A DNA stretch of 17,919 nucleotides from JADFUS01 sp964368765 (GTDB lineage Bacteria > Bacteroidota > Bacteroidia > Bacteroidales > Rikenellaceae): positions 1 through 17,919 of the forward strand of contig CAYJCU010000036.1 of assembly GCA_964368765.1 (NCBI GenBank). Direction: 5' to 3'. Shown piece by piece: positions 1-8,427 of the stretch. The notes beneath the pieces are model-generated. The model was not told where the DNA came from. It saw only the letters and a program-made list of their open reading frames with translations, and ran no database searches. Within the stretch, counting starts at the first letter, position 1. Each line of letters opens with the position of its first letter. The position numbers and the translations under genes are program-made.

Positions 1-164
1 TTGCAGGATAGGTAGTTACTAGGTTTTTTGATTTTTTTACCGGACAACAATAACAAAAAATCGAAAAATTATTCATGATGATTTTTGGGGTACGCATTGA
101 CGAAGTCAGGAAAAAGTGTTAAACTTACATTAAAATTCGCAGGATTTTTAGAGGGTCGTTATCT

Positions 165-298
165 CCATTTTTGGCCACATTACCAAAAGAAAAGGAGAAC
201 CAAATCGGAACTCCTCTTCTGCTTCACTTCACAAAGATAAACATTAAAATCTAATTTTCACCAACCATTTTTGGCCACATTACTCCATTTTAGTCCAT
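165..298. repeat. Exact 19-base direct repeats, possible IS21-type terminus
   Basis: CCATTTTTGGCCACATTAC occurs at 165-183 and again at 265-283, exactly 100 bases apart in the same orientation. The second copy is followed by two shorter CCATTT-containing words (284-300). On the minus strand the block reads inward from a TGGAC end near 298 through GTAATGTGGCCAAAAATGG. IS21-family elements are known to carry several internal direct repeats at each end and TG/CA termini, so this may be the end of such an element. No istA or istB coding sequence is visible here, so the element would be left of the window or be a remnant. The assignment is an inference. Confidence 0.4.
185..215 (-). terminator. 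Possible weak terminator hairpin (minus strand)
   Basis: AGGAG (193-197) pairs with CTCCT (211-215) around a 13-base loop. On the minus strand the stem is followed by TTTTCTTTT (193 down to 185). The stem is short, so the call is tentative. Confidence 0.35.
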
Positions 299-333
299 TT
301 GATTATAATAAAGGGGAATGAACAACTATTATT

Positions 334-377
334 AGGTAGTAACTATTTGAAATACATGTGTTAAATAGCTACTACCT
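334..377 (-). terminator. Hairpin downstream of the LytTR regulator gene
   Basis: AGGTAGTAACTATTT (334-348) pairs with AAATAGCTACTACCT (363-377) with a single mismatched position and a 14-base loop. It lies 14 bases past the stop of the response regulator gene and probably ends the barrel/kinase/regulator operon. There is no clean T run after it on the minus strand, so its strength is uncertain. Confidence 0.5.
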
Positions 378-390
378 TTATATGTGCCTT

Positions 391-1095
391 TTATAAGTTA
401 GTGTGAGCCTTGAATAGTTCTAAAAAACAAGAACGGTATTGTTGGCCTATAGGTATAACCAGCCCACCCTCTACTATTAGGCTGTCTCCCTTTACAGACT
501 CTATTCTGGCAATATTGACAACATAAGACTTTTGAACACGCACAAACCCATAGCCACTTAAACTGCTCTCAATACTCTTCATAGTGCTTTTAGTGACATA
601 TTTTCTGTCTGTTGTAATTATCTTAATATAATCTTTGAGCCCCTCAATAGCTATAATACTTTTAACCTCTAATTTCACTAAAGCAGAGTCTGCTTTAATC
701 ATAATGTGGTGCGAAGCACTATCGTCACTATTCCCCTCTCTTAAACTCTTTAATTCAAAAGCTCTATCAACCGCTTTTTTGAACCTATCGAATGAGAACG
801 GTTTCATAAGATAATCAACCGCCTCTAATTCGAAACCCTCTACCGCATAGTTTTGGTATGCTGTGGTAAATATAATCATGGCACGTTTAGCAACTATTTT
901 AGCCACCTCTACACCAGTTATATGAGGCATATTTATATCCAAAAAAATAATATCTACATCATTATTATCAATATAGGATATAGCATCATGGCCGTTAGTG
1001 AATTGACTTACCAGCTCTATGTCCTCATATTTTTTACAAAAAATCTCTATTACTGATAGGGCAAGAGCCTCATCATCTACCGCTATTGCACGCAT
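391..1095 (-). CDS. LytTR-family response regulator
   Basis: This is a DNA-binding response regulator of 234 residues, a normal length for the LytR/AgrA (LytTR) family. Residues 1-115 form a receiver domain: acidic pair D7/D8, phospho-acceptor D53 in FLDINMP, switch threonines T77/T78, and K98 in MKPF. Residues about 130-230 form the LytTR DNA-binding domain. The start codon is 2 bases past the stop of the histidine kinase gene, so the two are translationally close and surely partners. Phosphorylation at D53 by that kinase should control binding to target promoters. The targets are unknown; the co-transcribed outer-membrane barrel gene is an obvious candidate for autoregulation, but no LytTR site was identified. 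The family call is firm and the physiological role is not known. Confidence 0.93.
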   Translation of the reverse strand: MRAIAVDDEALALSVIEIFCKKYEDIELVSQFTNGHDAISYIDNNDVDIIFLDINMPHITGVEVAKIVAKRAMIIFTTAYQNYAVEGFELEAVDYLMKPFSFDRFKKAVDRAFELKSLREGNSDDSASHHIMIKADSALVKLEVKSIIAIEGLKDYIKIITTDRKYVTKSTMKSIESSLSGYGFVRVQKSYVVNIARIESVKGDSLIVEGGLVIPIGQQYRSCFLELFKAHTNL

Positions 1096-1097
1096 AA

Positions 1098-2366
1098 TTA
1101 ATGTAATTTAAGTCTTAATTTAACACTATACTCCCCCTGTTCCTCTTTGGTAGATAGCGAGTAGTTATTTTGATATAGAAGGTCTAATCTTCGTCTGACG
1201 TTTACTATACCTATACCTGAACTTTCGCCATTATCTCTACGAACAACTATTTTATTGGTTAAATATAAATCAAAGTATCCATCATTTATATTTATTATGG
1301 TGCTAATATATGATGGCGTTACATTATCTGCACCATATTTAAAGGCATTTTCCAAAAATGGGATTATAAGAAGTGGCTCAATGGTATGCCCTAGTAGATC
1401 GCCATTAACCTCTAACGTTATTTTTGTTGTGTCGTTAAATTTTAGCTGTTGCATAGCAATATAATCTCTAGCAATATCTATCTCTTTATCTAGTGAAACC
1501 TCATCTTTATCTGTTTCATACAGCATATATCGCAACATAGATGCCAATTTGAGCACAGCATCTGAGGCGTTATCCGAATGGGGTAGTACAAGCGAGTAAA
1601 TAGAGTTAAGAGCATTAAATAAAAAGTGTGGGTTAATCTGCTGTTTTAAGAATGATAACTCACTCGTAATTTTTTCACGCTCCATCTGCTCCAGATCTTC
1701 TCGGCGCTGTCGTGTCTTATCAACATATCCTAATATCAGTGCTGATAGATATATTAACAGTATAACATAGAACATGGTGAAATGTCTATATTCACGACCC
1801 TTATATGGGTATGGTGTTTTAATTTCGTTTCTCCTTTGTTGTGGTCTTGCCTGATTATTATCAGATCTCACATCATAATGCATATCTACATACATATTAG
1901 TAATACTATGCACCACGCTATCACTAACTGATTTAGATATACCAGCCTTGTTTATTGCTTCAGCAATTCTTTCAAGGTGTTTACCCTCAGCAACATTTTT
2001 ATATAGATCCTCTCTACTGTGAATAACTCTTGGCATATTATTCGCCTTATTGCGGTGCATATCGCTCTCTCGCACCATGTAATTTATGCGAAAACAACTA
2101 ACCACCAAAAATACCGAGCAGATTATATACATAGCTATCTTACCCCTATTCATTAATTTAGGAATAAGTATAAGATAATTGGTGTAAAATACCACTAGAT
2201 ATGTTATCCAAGTAAATATATTTAAAGAGATATATAACTCATATAGACTACTCTGATGGCCATACACATTGGCAAAGAAGAATAGGTTAATAGAAAGAAT
2301 AATAACCCATACCAAAATATGGGCTGTTATCTTCTTTGTATTGGATGATTTATTAATTCTGTCCAT
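1098..2366 (-). CDS. LytS/YehU-type sensor histidine kinase
   Basis: This is a membrane sensor kinase of 422 residues. Four hydrophobic segments are visible at about 13-33, 43-69, 76-94 and 195-214. A hydrophilic, basic loop of about 100 residues (95-194) lies between the third and fourth and probably forms the sensory part. A short linker leads to the His_kinase domain with phospho-acceptor H247 in QQINPHFLFNALNS. It is followed by the ATPase part, with the N-box around N340 (PFLENAFKYG) and a glycine box at SSGIGIVNVRRRL. The gene lies 10 bases after the outer-membrane barrel gene and 2 bases before the LytTR regulator gene, so all three form an operon. The signal is unknown. The large extracytoplasmic-type loop is longer than in minimal LytS-like kinases and has no recognisable domain. 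Confidence 0.92.
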   Translation of the reverse strand: MDRINKSSNTKKITAHILVWVIILSINLFFFANVYGHQSSLYELYISLNIFTWITYLVVFYTNYLILIPKLMNRGKIAMYIICSVFLVVSCFRINYMVRESDMHRNKANNMPRVIHSREDLYKNVAEGKHLERIAEAINKAGISKSVSDSVVHSITNMYVDMHYDVRSDNNQARPQQRRNEIKTPYPYKGREYRHFTMFYVILLIYLSALILGYVDKTRQRREDLEQMEREKITSELSFLKQQINPHFLFNALNSIYSLVLPHSDNASDAVLKLASMLRYMLYETDKDEVSLDKEIDIARDYIAMQQLKFNDTTKITLEVNGDLLGHTIEPLLIIPFLENAFKYGADNVTPSYISTIININDGYFDLYLTNKIVVRRDNGESSGIGIVNVRRRLDLLYQNNYSLSTKEEQGEYSVKLRLKLH

Positions 2367-2376
2367 ATATCAAAAT

Positions 2377-5211
2377 TTAGAATGGTCTACCACCACCGTG
2401 TCCGCCACCACCGCCACGGCGACCACTACCAGGACCATCACCACCAGGGTGGCCATCTTCTCTGAATTTATTAGCCATATTACGAATGCTGTTAAACTTA
2501 TATGTAAATGTTAATGATACGTAACGTGAAAGATCATTTGCAATAGTCTCTGCTAAGTAGATGTCTGATACCTGTTGAGAGATATTTATATTCTGATTCA
2601 GTAGGTCATACACACTAGCACGTATTTCATATTGGTTATTCTTACCAAATTTCTTACCTAGCGAAATATTAACTATATTAGTAAACGGATCATCAAGAGG
2701 TGTGTTCTCAAGATATTGATATCTAAGGCTATAATCTGATGATACGAACATGTTGTTCCACACATTAACATACAGATTAAAGCGTAGGTTGTTTACAAAA
2801 TAGTTATTATCTCCCACCATATTTGAGCTTGAAAGCTCATAAGTAGCGCTATTATTGATATTGAAATCAATATTTTGAGATATGTTACTATTTAATCCTA
2901 AGTTAAGATTGAATGAGCTTGATTTAGTAAAATACTCCTCTCCATTATACATTGATGGCATATTACTATAACGATACATACCCATGATATTCACTTTAGA
3001 TTTAATCAGCTCAAAAGGCATAGAGTACATACCTCCCAAAGTGGCATCGAAACTACCATCCATATTTGTTAGGGTTGTATATTGTGTTCCAGCCTGCACA
3101 TTATAATCCAAGCCACCTATCTCAATAGTTGTTGCCTCATCAAAAAGAGTAGTGTTATTAACAACTCCATTAAGTGTGTAGTTTACACGTGCGAATGCGC
3201 CATAGAAAGTAGATTTTTCCATATTCGCTCCACGATAGTGTAGTCTTAAGCTATTTTGGAATCCCTGTTGTAGATTAGAGTTACCTGATGATAGCTGAAG
3301 AGGGTTGTCGTTATTTATTACCTCTTGTAGTTGTGATACAGATGGGTAAGTAGGTGTTCCACGATAGCTAATCATAAGCATAGGGCTCTCTTTACTCTTC
3401 TGATACTTCATACGAGCACTTACTACTGCCCCGTTAAATGTGTAGTTATCTGTTAGTCCATTATCTGGGTATAACTGCTCATTCTCTAAGTCTGCTATAC
3501 GATAACCTGCACTAAGTACCATTTTTATAGCATCTGTATTATAGTTATAACGAGTGCTAAATGTGTTTGTGTAGTAGTCTCTTAAAAAGTGGTTAGATAG
3601 CGTTGGGTCTAGTTCGTCCATAACCTCGCCTGTCATCTCATCAACCAAATATGTTTGACGATCGTTCTCGCTCCAGTTATATGCAAAATCGTAATTTAAG
3701 CTAATACCTCCATACTCTCCAACTTTTTGTGTGAACTCTGCACTTGCCTCAACACTATTGTTGTCGTTAAATATATTGTTCTCTTGATCTTGCGATATAG
3801 TGGTATCTTGCATCAATGTCTCATAAATAGTACTACCAATAATATATTTATCAGAGGTGCTATTATTAATATCTCCCTTGAATCTTAAAGAGAAATAGTT
3901 TTTATCACTTATCTTTTGTAGTAAATTTAAATCACCACTTATTGCATACGAATTAATATCGCTATTTGTCTCACGGCTACTAGTTGTATAATCTCCATCA
4001 CGTGAACTTAAATCAAAAGTAGATGAATAATCATCATTAGTTGTAATAGTACCCTGTGGGCGGAACGTAATCTGTGTTGTCTCACCTAGATTAGTTTTTA
4101 AATCAACCGAAAACCTGTGAGTGTTTAATACATTTAAAGAGCTATCTTGTATAAGATAGGTGTAATCTGTATATTCAGGAGATGGGAAGTATGTGCGTAG
4201 AGTAGTTCCAACCTTATCTGTCTCTTTACGGTAAAAACTATATGATAAACCTATCTCTCCATCATTCTTAAGAGCATTAGTATAGTTAAGTGCTATTGCT
4301 GCCTGCTCATTCTCGCCACCTGTGTTACCTCTACCAAAACCACGGCGTTGCTGCATAGGATTAATATTAATGTTGTTTGCACCTCCTATGATAGATATTT
4401 GTCTGTCTCCCTCAATATGTGTGTAATTAACACTACCTTGGTACTTGTCTTCAAAACCACCGCCACCAATTATCTCTAATATGTAGGCAGGCTTATCACC
4501 TAAACGTCTTTTTGTAACAATGTTAATTGTCTTAACCTCAGTACCGTCATCCATACCAGTAAATTTCGATTTATCGCTACTGTCATCATATAACTCAATA
4601 CTCTCAATCATATCAGCATCTAAAGCGTTAAGGGCAGTGGCAGGATCATTCTTAAAGAAACTCTTACCATCTACTAATATACGCTCTACCTTCTCGCCAG
4701 TACTTGATACCGTACCATCATCGTTTTTTTGGAAACCAGGCATCTTCTCAATCAAATCACTTGCCGTAGCATCTGGATTAGTCTTATATGCTGAGGCATT
4801 AAATTTTACTGTGTCGCCCACAATAACAGCAGTAGGTGCCGAACCAGCCACCTCTACATCTTTAATACGCATATTTTCAACTGTCATAGAGATAGGCTTA
4901 GCAATTATATACTCTTCTGAGGTAGGAGTCACTTTTACAACTTGTGAGCTATATCCCACAAATGTAATCTCTAATTCAGTCTCTTTATTAAGTTCTAATC
5001 CGCTAATAACGAACTTGCCATCGACATCTGTTATGCTACCTTTCTCAGTTCCTGAAACCAAAACAATAGCACCAACTAGAGGTTGCTGGTTAGTTACATC
5101 AATAACATCACCCTTAACCACGGCATACTTAATTTTGTTTGTCTCTTGTGCTGAAACGATATTAACGCAAAACGCCATCATTAGCACCATAATTACAACT
5201 ACTTTTTTCAT
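2377..5211 (-). CDS. Outer-membrane beta-barrel protein with CarboxypepD_reg-like and plug domains
   Basis: This is a 944-residue outer-membrane protein of the TonB-receptor-like class (OMP_b-brl_3 type). The signal peptide ends near residue 21 (VSA before QE). Residues about 31-110 look like the carboxypeptidase-regulatory-like beta-sandwich common in Bacteroidota (GDVIDVTNQQPLVGAIV). Residues about 117-235 form a plug domain (ERILVDGKSFF, then DMIESIELYDD). The rest, to about 915, is rich in alternating aromatic/polar strands typical of a large barrel. The last strand (YVSLTFTYKF) is followed by an unusual tail of about 38 residues; its final 26 contain 14 glycines plus two histidines and several arginines. 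The gene leads an operon with a sensor kinase and regulator, suggesting regulated uptake or surface sensing. The substrate cannot be told from sequence. Confidence 0.88.
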   Translation of the reverse strand: MKKVVVIMVLMMAFCVNIVSAQETNKIKYAVVKGDVIDVTNQQPLVGAIVLVSGTEKGSITDVDGKFVISGLELNKETELEITFVGYSSQVVKVTPTSEEYIIAKPISMTVENMRIKDVEVAGSAPTAVIVGDTVKFNASAYKTNPDATASDLIEKMPGFQKNDDGTVSSTGEKVERILVDGKSFFKNDPATALNALDADMIESIELYDDSSDKSKFTGMDDGTEVKTINIVTKRRLGDKPAYILEIIGGGGFEDKYQGSVNYTHIEGDRQISIIGGANNININPMQQRRGFGRGNTGGENEQAAIALNYTNALKNDGEIGLSYSFYRKETDKVGTTLRTYFPSPEYTDYTYLIQDSSLNVLNTHRFSVDLKTNLGETTQITFRPQGTITTNDDYSSTFDLSSRDGDYTTSSRETNSDINSYAISGDLNLLQKISDKNYFSLRFKGDINNSTSDKYIIGSTIYETLMQDTTISQDQENNIFNDNNSVEASAEFTQKVGEYGGISLNYDFAYNWSENDRQTYLVDEMTGEVMDELDPTLSNHFLRDYYTNTFSTRYNYNTDAIKMVLSAGYRIADLENEQLYPDNGLTDNYTFNGAVVSARMKYQKSKESPMLMISYRGTPTYPSVSQLQEVINNDNPLQLSSGNSNLQQGFQNSLRLHYRGANMEKSTFYGAFARVNYTLNGVVNNTTLFDEATTIEIGGLDYNVQAGTQYTTLTNMDGSFDATLGGMYSMPFELIKSKVNIMGMYRYSNMPSMYNGEEYFTKSSSFNLNLGLNSNISQNIDFNINNSATYELSSSNMVGDNNYFVNNLRFNLYVNVWNNMFVSSDYSLRYQYLENTPLDDPFTNIVNISLGKKFGKNNQYEIRASVYDLLNQNINISQQVSDIYLAETIANDLSRYVSLTFTYKFNSIRNMANKFREDGHPGGDGPGSGRRGGGGGHGGGRPF

Positions 5212-5253
5212 CTTTTTAATATTCTATTATTACTGTATTCTTGTTTTACAATA

Positions 5254-5283
5254 CAAAAGTAGTGTCATTTTTTTAATAAACAA
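5254..5283 (-). promoter_or_regulatory. Promoter of the barrel/kinase/regulator operon
   Basis: On the minus strand TTG (5283-5281) is followed by exactly 19 bases and TACTTTTG (5261-5254). This matches the Bacteroidetes primary-sigma pattern (TTTG or TTG, about 19 bases, TAnnTTTG). Transcription would start about 35 bases before the barrel gene ATG. The -33 part overlaps the foot of the upstream gene's terminator hairpin. Confidence 0.7.
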
Positions 5284-5318
5284 TACCCCCACTTGTCATT
5301 ATAGACAAACGGGGGTAT
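5283..5318 (-). terminator. Terminator hairpin of the 5343-6254 lipoprotein gene
   Basis: ATACCCCC (5283-5290) pairs with GGGGGTAT (5311-5318) with a 20-base loop. It lies 24 bases past the stop of the lipoprotein gene. On the minus strand it is followed by TTGTTTATT, which is moderately U-rich. It separates the lipoprotein gene from the downstream barrel operon. Confidence 0.55.
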
Positions 5319-5342
5319 ATTGTAGACGAACATTGAAAAATA

Positions 5343-6254
5343 CTATTTAGCAATGATATTAATCGTAACATACTCTCTATTATTTCTCTTTAGGGTTAAA
5401 ATAGCCCTATCCCCCTCATTAGCCAATCTGTCGCAAGTAACATATATACCCATAAATATTTTCGAACCATTTGGCTCTATATGCATCCTCTCGTCACTCT
5501 CTATGCTCACTAATTGCCAGTTATATTTACTGTCTAAGATAATATATTTTGACTCTCCTATATTTATCTCCATTTTTTCATTAGATATATTATTACCCTG
5601 AAACTCATGGAATGTGCTATAATCACTAGAGGCAGCAATAACATTAATATATACACCTAAATCATCATACACCCTATAATGAGATACCCCCGATTGCTGA
5701 AAAGCGAAATCAATGGTGTTATCGCCGATATATTGCCCTGAAATAGCCCTACCTGCAATATGCTTTAGTTTATAACCATGCTTAAAACCAAAATCTTTAA
5801 ATGTGAAAGTAGAGTTTTTATCTACAATACTTATATATTTAGCCATAATCCCTTCACTGTTAAGTATTTCTGCCGAAGAGATGAAATTAACCCCTTTTCT
5901 ACGTCCCTTAGCATCTTTAATCACTAGCCAAGCATCATTAGCAAGCAGTTGTACAGATACATTGCCGTTGCTGCTTATAGTACCATCGCATAGGCTTGAA
6001 GTTAGAGTATCAATAACATACTCTCCATTGCCATCCAGTATCGAGAAAGAGGCTATGCTCTTATCCGTAAGTACGGTATAATACTCTAAGCTATCTGTTG
6101 AGGCAATATTTAAAGTGTGACTATCTTTATAAGAGAGTACAACCTCTTCAATCTTTGTAGGCTCATTCTCAGGTGTTGTAATCTCTTCCCTATCCCCTTT
6201 ACCACATGAAACGAAGATAGATATTGTTGCTAAAAATAAAAATAGGTTTTTCAT
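5343..6254 (-). CDS. Predicted lipoprotein of unknown function
   Basis: This 303-residue protein has a clear lipoprotein signal: a basic start, a hydrophobic stretch and the lipobox FVSC with Cys17. It is followed by a charged GKGDREE segment that could favour surface display, as lipoprotein export signals in Bacteroidota are acidic close to the cysteine. The remainder is rich in beta-strand-like alternation with no recognised domain or catalytic motif. It may consist of two or three beta-sandwich-like domains, but this is only a guess from texture. It lies 85 bases after tnaA, behind a hairpin, and before the barrel operon, with a hairpin after its stop. No good promoter of its own was found, so read-through from tnaA is possible. 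The start at 6254 is the one that gives the signal peptide. Confidence 0.75.
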   Translation of the reverse strand: MKNLFLFLATISIFVSCGKGDREEITTPENEPTKIEEVVLSYKDSHTLNIASTDSLEYYTVLTDKSIASFSILDGNGEYVIDTLTSSLCDGTISSNGNVSVQLLANDAWLVIKDAKGRRKGVNFISSAEILNSEGIMAKYISIVDKNSTFTFKDFGFKHGYKLKHIAGRAISGQYIGDNTIDFAFQQSGVSHYRVYDDLGVYINVIAASSDYSTFHEFQGNNISNEKMEINIGESKYIILDSKYNWQLVSIESDERMHIEPNGSKIFMGIYVTCDRLANEGDRAILTLKRNNREYVTINIIAK

Positions 6255-6283
6255 AAATATATCAATTTAGTTATATGTATGTT

Positions 6284-6318
6284 AATGGGGTGTAATACTA
6301 TTTGTAAAACACCCCATT
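6284..6318 (-). terminator. Hairpin downstream of tnaA
   Basis: AATGGGGTGT (6284-6293) pairs perfectly with ACACCCCATT (6309-6318) around a 15-base loop, 21 bases past the tnaA stop. No T run follows on the minus strand, so it may end transcription weakly or stabilise the tnaA 3' end while allowing some read-through into the lipoprotein gene. Confidence 0.45.
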
Positions 6319-6339
6319 ATTTATTTGATAAAATACCAA

Positions 6340-7719
6340 CTATTTTGCTCTCTCTAACTCAACAGTAAAGTGACGCATAATAGGTAGCTCATTAGTTATA
6401 ACGCAACCTTTAGTTATCTCAGCTCTTCTGTCAAATACATTCTTTAACGACGCAGCAATAACATCCATGTGGTTATTAGTGTATGTACGACGTGGGATAG
6501 CAAGACGAAGAAGCTCAAGAGCAGGGAAACGATTCTCACGTGTTACAGGGTCTCTATCAGCTAAGATAGCACCAATCTCAACACCACGAACACCACTCTC
6601 TAAATAAAGCTCTATACCTAATGTTTGTGCTTGGAACTCCTCTTTTGGGATATTCGGAAGAATAGCACGAGCATCTACGAATACAGCATGACCACCAACA
6701 GGGCGTTGGTAAGGAATACCATACTCATCTAGCTTAGCACCTAGATATTGAATCTGACGAATACGAGCATCAAGAACATCAAACTCTGTATTCTCATCTA
6801 AACCAACAGCTAATGCGTTCATATCACGACCCGCCATACCACCATAAGTAAGGAAACCCTCAAACATAATGTTATATAGCGATGCCTGACGATATAAATC
6901 TTCGCTCTTGAAACCAATGAAACCACCAATATTTACCTGTCCATCTTTCTTCGAACTCATTGTCATAAGATCTGCATACGAGAACATCTCTTTAACAATC
7001 TCTTTGATAGTCTTATCAGCATAACCCTCTTCTCTTAACTTAATAAAGTAAGCATTCTCAGCAAAACGAGCAGAGTCAAACATAACTAATGCATTATATT
7101 TATCTGCAATAGCTCTAACCTCTCTCATATTTTGCATAGAAACAGGCTGACCACCTGATGTGTTGTTAGTTACAGAGATATAAACAAAAGATATTTTCTC
7201 TTTCGGAGTCTCAGCAAGAACCTTCTCTAACTTAACACAATCAACATTACCTTTGAAAGGGTGAATAAGCTGAGTATCTTTAGCCTCATCAATAGTACAA
7301 TCTAATGCAGTAGCTTTACGGAACTCAATATGTCCTTTTGTAGTATCAAAGTGCGAGTTACCCGGAACAATATCGCCATCTTTTACTAATACAGAGAAAA
7401 GAACATTCTCAGCAGCACGCCCTTGGTGAGTAGGAAGATATAGTGGGAAACCTAAAATATCATTAATAGCCTTCTTTAGGTTATAGTATGATGATGAACC
7501 AGCATAACTCTCATCACCTGTCATAATAGCAGCCCACTGATTGTCGCTCATCGCTCCAGTTCCTGAGTCTGTTAATAGGTCTATCATAACCTGATCACTC
7601 TTTAAGTTAAATAGGTTATACTTTGCATCTTTTAACCACTGCTCACGCTCTTCACGTGTACTTGTTCTGATTGCCTCAACCATCTTGATTTTATATGGTT
7701 CTGCGTAAGGTAATTCCAT
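6340..7719 (-). CDS. tnaA: Tryptophanase (tryptophan indole-lyase)
   Basis: This is a PLP enzyme that splits L-tryptophan into indole, pyruvate and ammonia in the cytoplasm. The 459-residue length is normal for the family. Family landmarks are present throughout: LLTDSGTGAMS (48-58), THQGRAAEN (97-105), the aspartate-containing FDSARFAENAYFIK (214-227), and the PLP lysine K258 in MSSKKDG. The related tyrosine phenol-lyase has an arginine that binds the phenol ring (MER motif). Here that position is I382 in RGVEIG, as in tryptophanases. The sequence also closely resembles what I recall of Bacteroides tryptophanase. The gene is preceded by a leader of about 160 bases if the promoter at 7884-7914 is right, and a hairpin follows. 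No leader peptide with a tryptophan codon (tnaC-like) is visible. Confidence 0.93.
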   Translation of the reverse strand: MELPYAEPYKIKMVEAIRTSTREEREQWLKDAKYNLFNLKSDQVMIDLLTDSGTGAMSDNQWAAIMTGDESYAGSSSYYNLKKAINDILGFPLYLPTHQGRAAENVLFSVLVKDGDIVPGNSHFDTTKGHIEFRKATALDCTIDEAKDTQLIHPFKGNVDCVKLEKVLAETPKEKISFVYISVTNNTSGGQPVSMQNMREVRAIADKYNALVMFDSARFAENAYFIKLREEGYADKTIKEIVKEMFSYADLMTMSSKKDGQVNIGGFIGFKSEDLYRQASLYNIMFEGFLTYGGMAGRDMNALAVGLDENTEFDVLDARIRQIQYLGAKLDEYGIPYQRPVGGHAVFVDARAILPNIPKEEFQAQTLGIELYLESGVRGVEIGAILADRDPVTRENRFPALELLRLAIPRRTYTNNHMDVIAASLKNVFDRRAEITKGCVITNELPIMRHFTVELERAK

Positions 7720-7883
7720 CTTAATTTATTTAAATATTTAACAATTAAAAATTTTTTTTAGTTTGAGAAAGTAGTAATGTGTAGATTTTAACAAAAAATT
7801 CCGTTCCTAAACGTATTTAAATTTATCGTTACGTTTTTTAACTGAATCTGCTATAAAACCTATGTAACTAGCTTTTTCAATGG

Positions 7884-7914
7884 CAAATATAATTAAAATT
7901 TTGTATTATAGCAA
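7884..7914 (-). promoter_or_regulatory. Candidate tnaA promoter
   Basis: On the minus strand TTG (7914-7912) is followed by 20 bases and TATATTTG (7891-7884), fitting the Bacteroidetes TTG/TAnnTTTG pattern. It is the only good match in the tnaA upstream region and would give a leader of roughly 158 bases. Confidence 0.45.
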
Positions 7915-7932
7915 TATTTTTATAAAAAAATG

Positions 7933-8140
7933 CAGGGCAAACGCACGAAGAGTTAAATGCAATCAATAAGCTACCACGTTTGCCCTGAAGCGAACGAGAG
8001 AGAGCGTTGTGAGGAGCTTAAAGCGACGAAACGGTTTTTGCAAGGCTGAAAGCCGAGCTTTTTTTCAAAAAAGCGTAATTTATAGAAAAATACATCAAAA
8101 ATTTGGGTACCCCTTAAAAATATTTTTATGCGTTCGCTCT
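7933..8140. repeat. Palindromic island upstream of tnaA
   Basis: CAGGGCAAACG (7933-7943) pairs perfectly with CGTTTGCCCTG (7977-7987) across a 33-base loop. Further right, AGCGAACG (7989-7996) is the reverse complement of CGTTCGCT (8131-8138). Between them are a small GGCT/AGCC hairpin (8043-8053) and a GCTTTTTT/AAAAAAGC palindrome near 8057-8074. The island is richer in G and C than the flanks. It may be a small non-autonomous repeat element or a structured RNA; I cannot decide. Confidence 0.4.
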
Positions 8141-8427
8141 GAGAAAATGAACAAAAATAGTTTTAGGAATTTCACTGCAAAGTTGATTGATTTAGCATGA
8201 TTTTTTATATGGGTATTGTTTGAGATTTTGCATCAAGGTTTGGATTATTAAAAAATAGATATGTGCATAGGTTTGGCATATGCTTAATGTAATTTTGTGG
8301 CAGTGAAGTACCACGTATATGGAAAACTTTTATTAACTTTGTAGCACATAAACATATTAAACAATAGTAGATGGCATAAAAACAGAGAAATAAAAGACAT
8401 ATTAAGAGCATTGAAAGCTTTGACTTT

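Larger units (their letters stand above)
1..390. other. Gene-free left flank with IS-end-like repeats
   Basis: No convincing reading frame is present. The stretch holds two exact 19-base direct repeats (165-183 and 265-283), a small hairpin (193-215) followed on the minus strand by a T-rich run, and a longer hairpin (334-377) just past the stop of the response regulator gene. The rest is AT-rich with no further structure I can support. Confidence 0.7.

Noticed and set aside
4520..5350. 276-residue plus-strand open frame
   Set aside because: It lies antisense to the N-terminal part of the outer-membrane barrel gene, which has clear signal peptide, plug domain and promoter. The antisense frame is a shadow.
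6340..7719. Tyrosine phenol-lyase instead of tryptophanase
   Set aside because: The phenol-binding arginine position is isoleucine (I382 in VEIG), and the overall sequence follows Bacteroides tryptophanases.
8009..8200. 63-residue plus-strand open frame
   Set aside because: It spans the palindromic island upstream of tnaA and has no protein-like features or upstream signals.
8334..8341. TAACTTTG box as promoter for the 8667 gene
   Set aside because: The box fits TAnnTTTG but there is no TTG or TTTG at about 19-21 bases upstream, and it would give a leader of over 300 bases.
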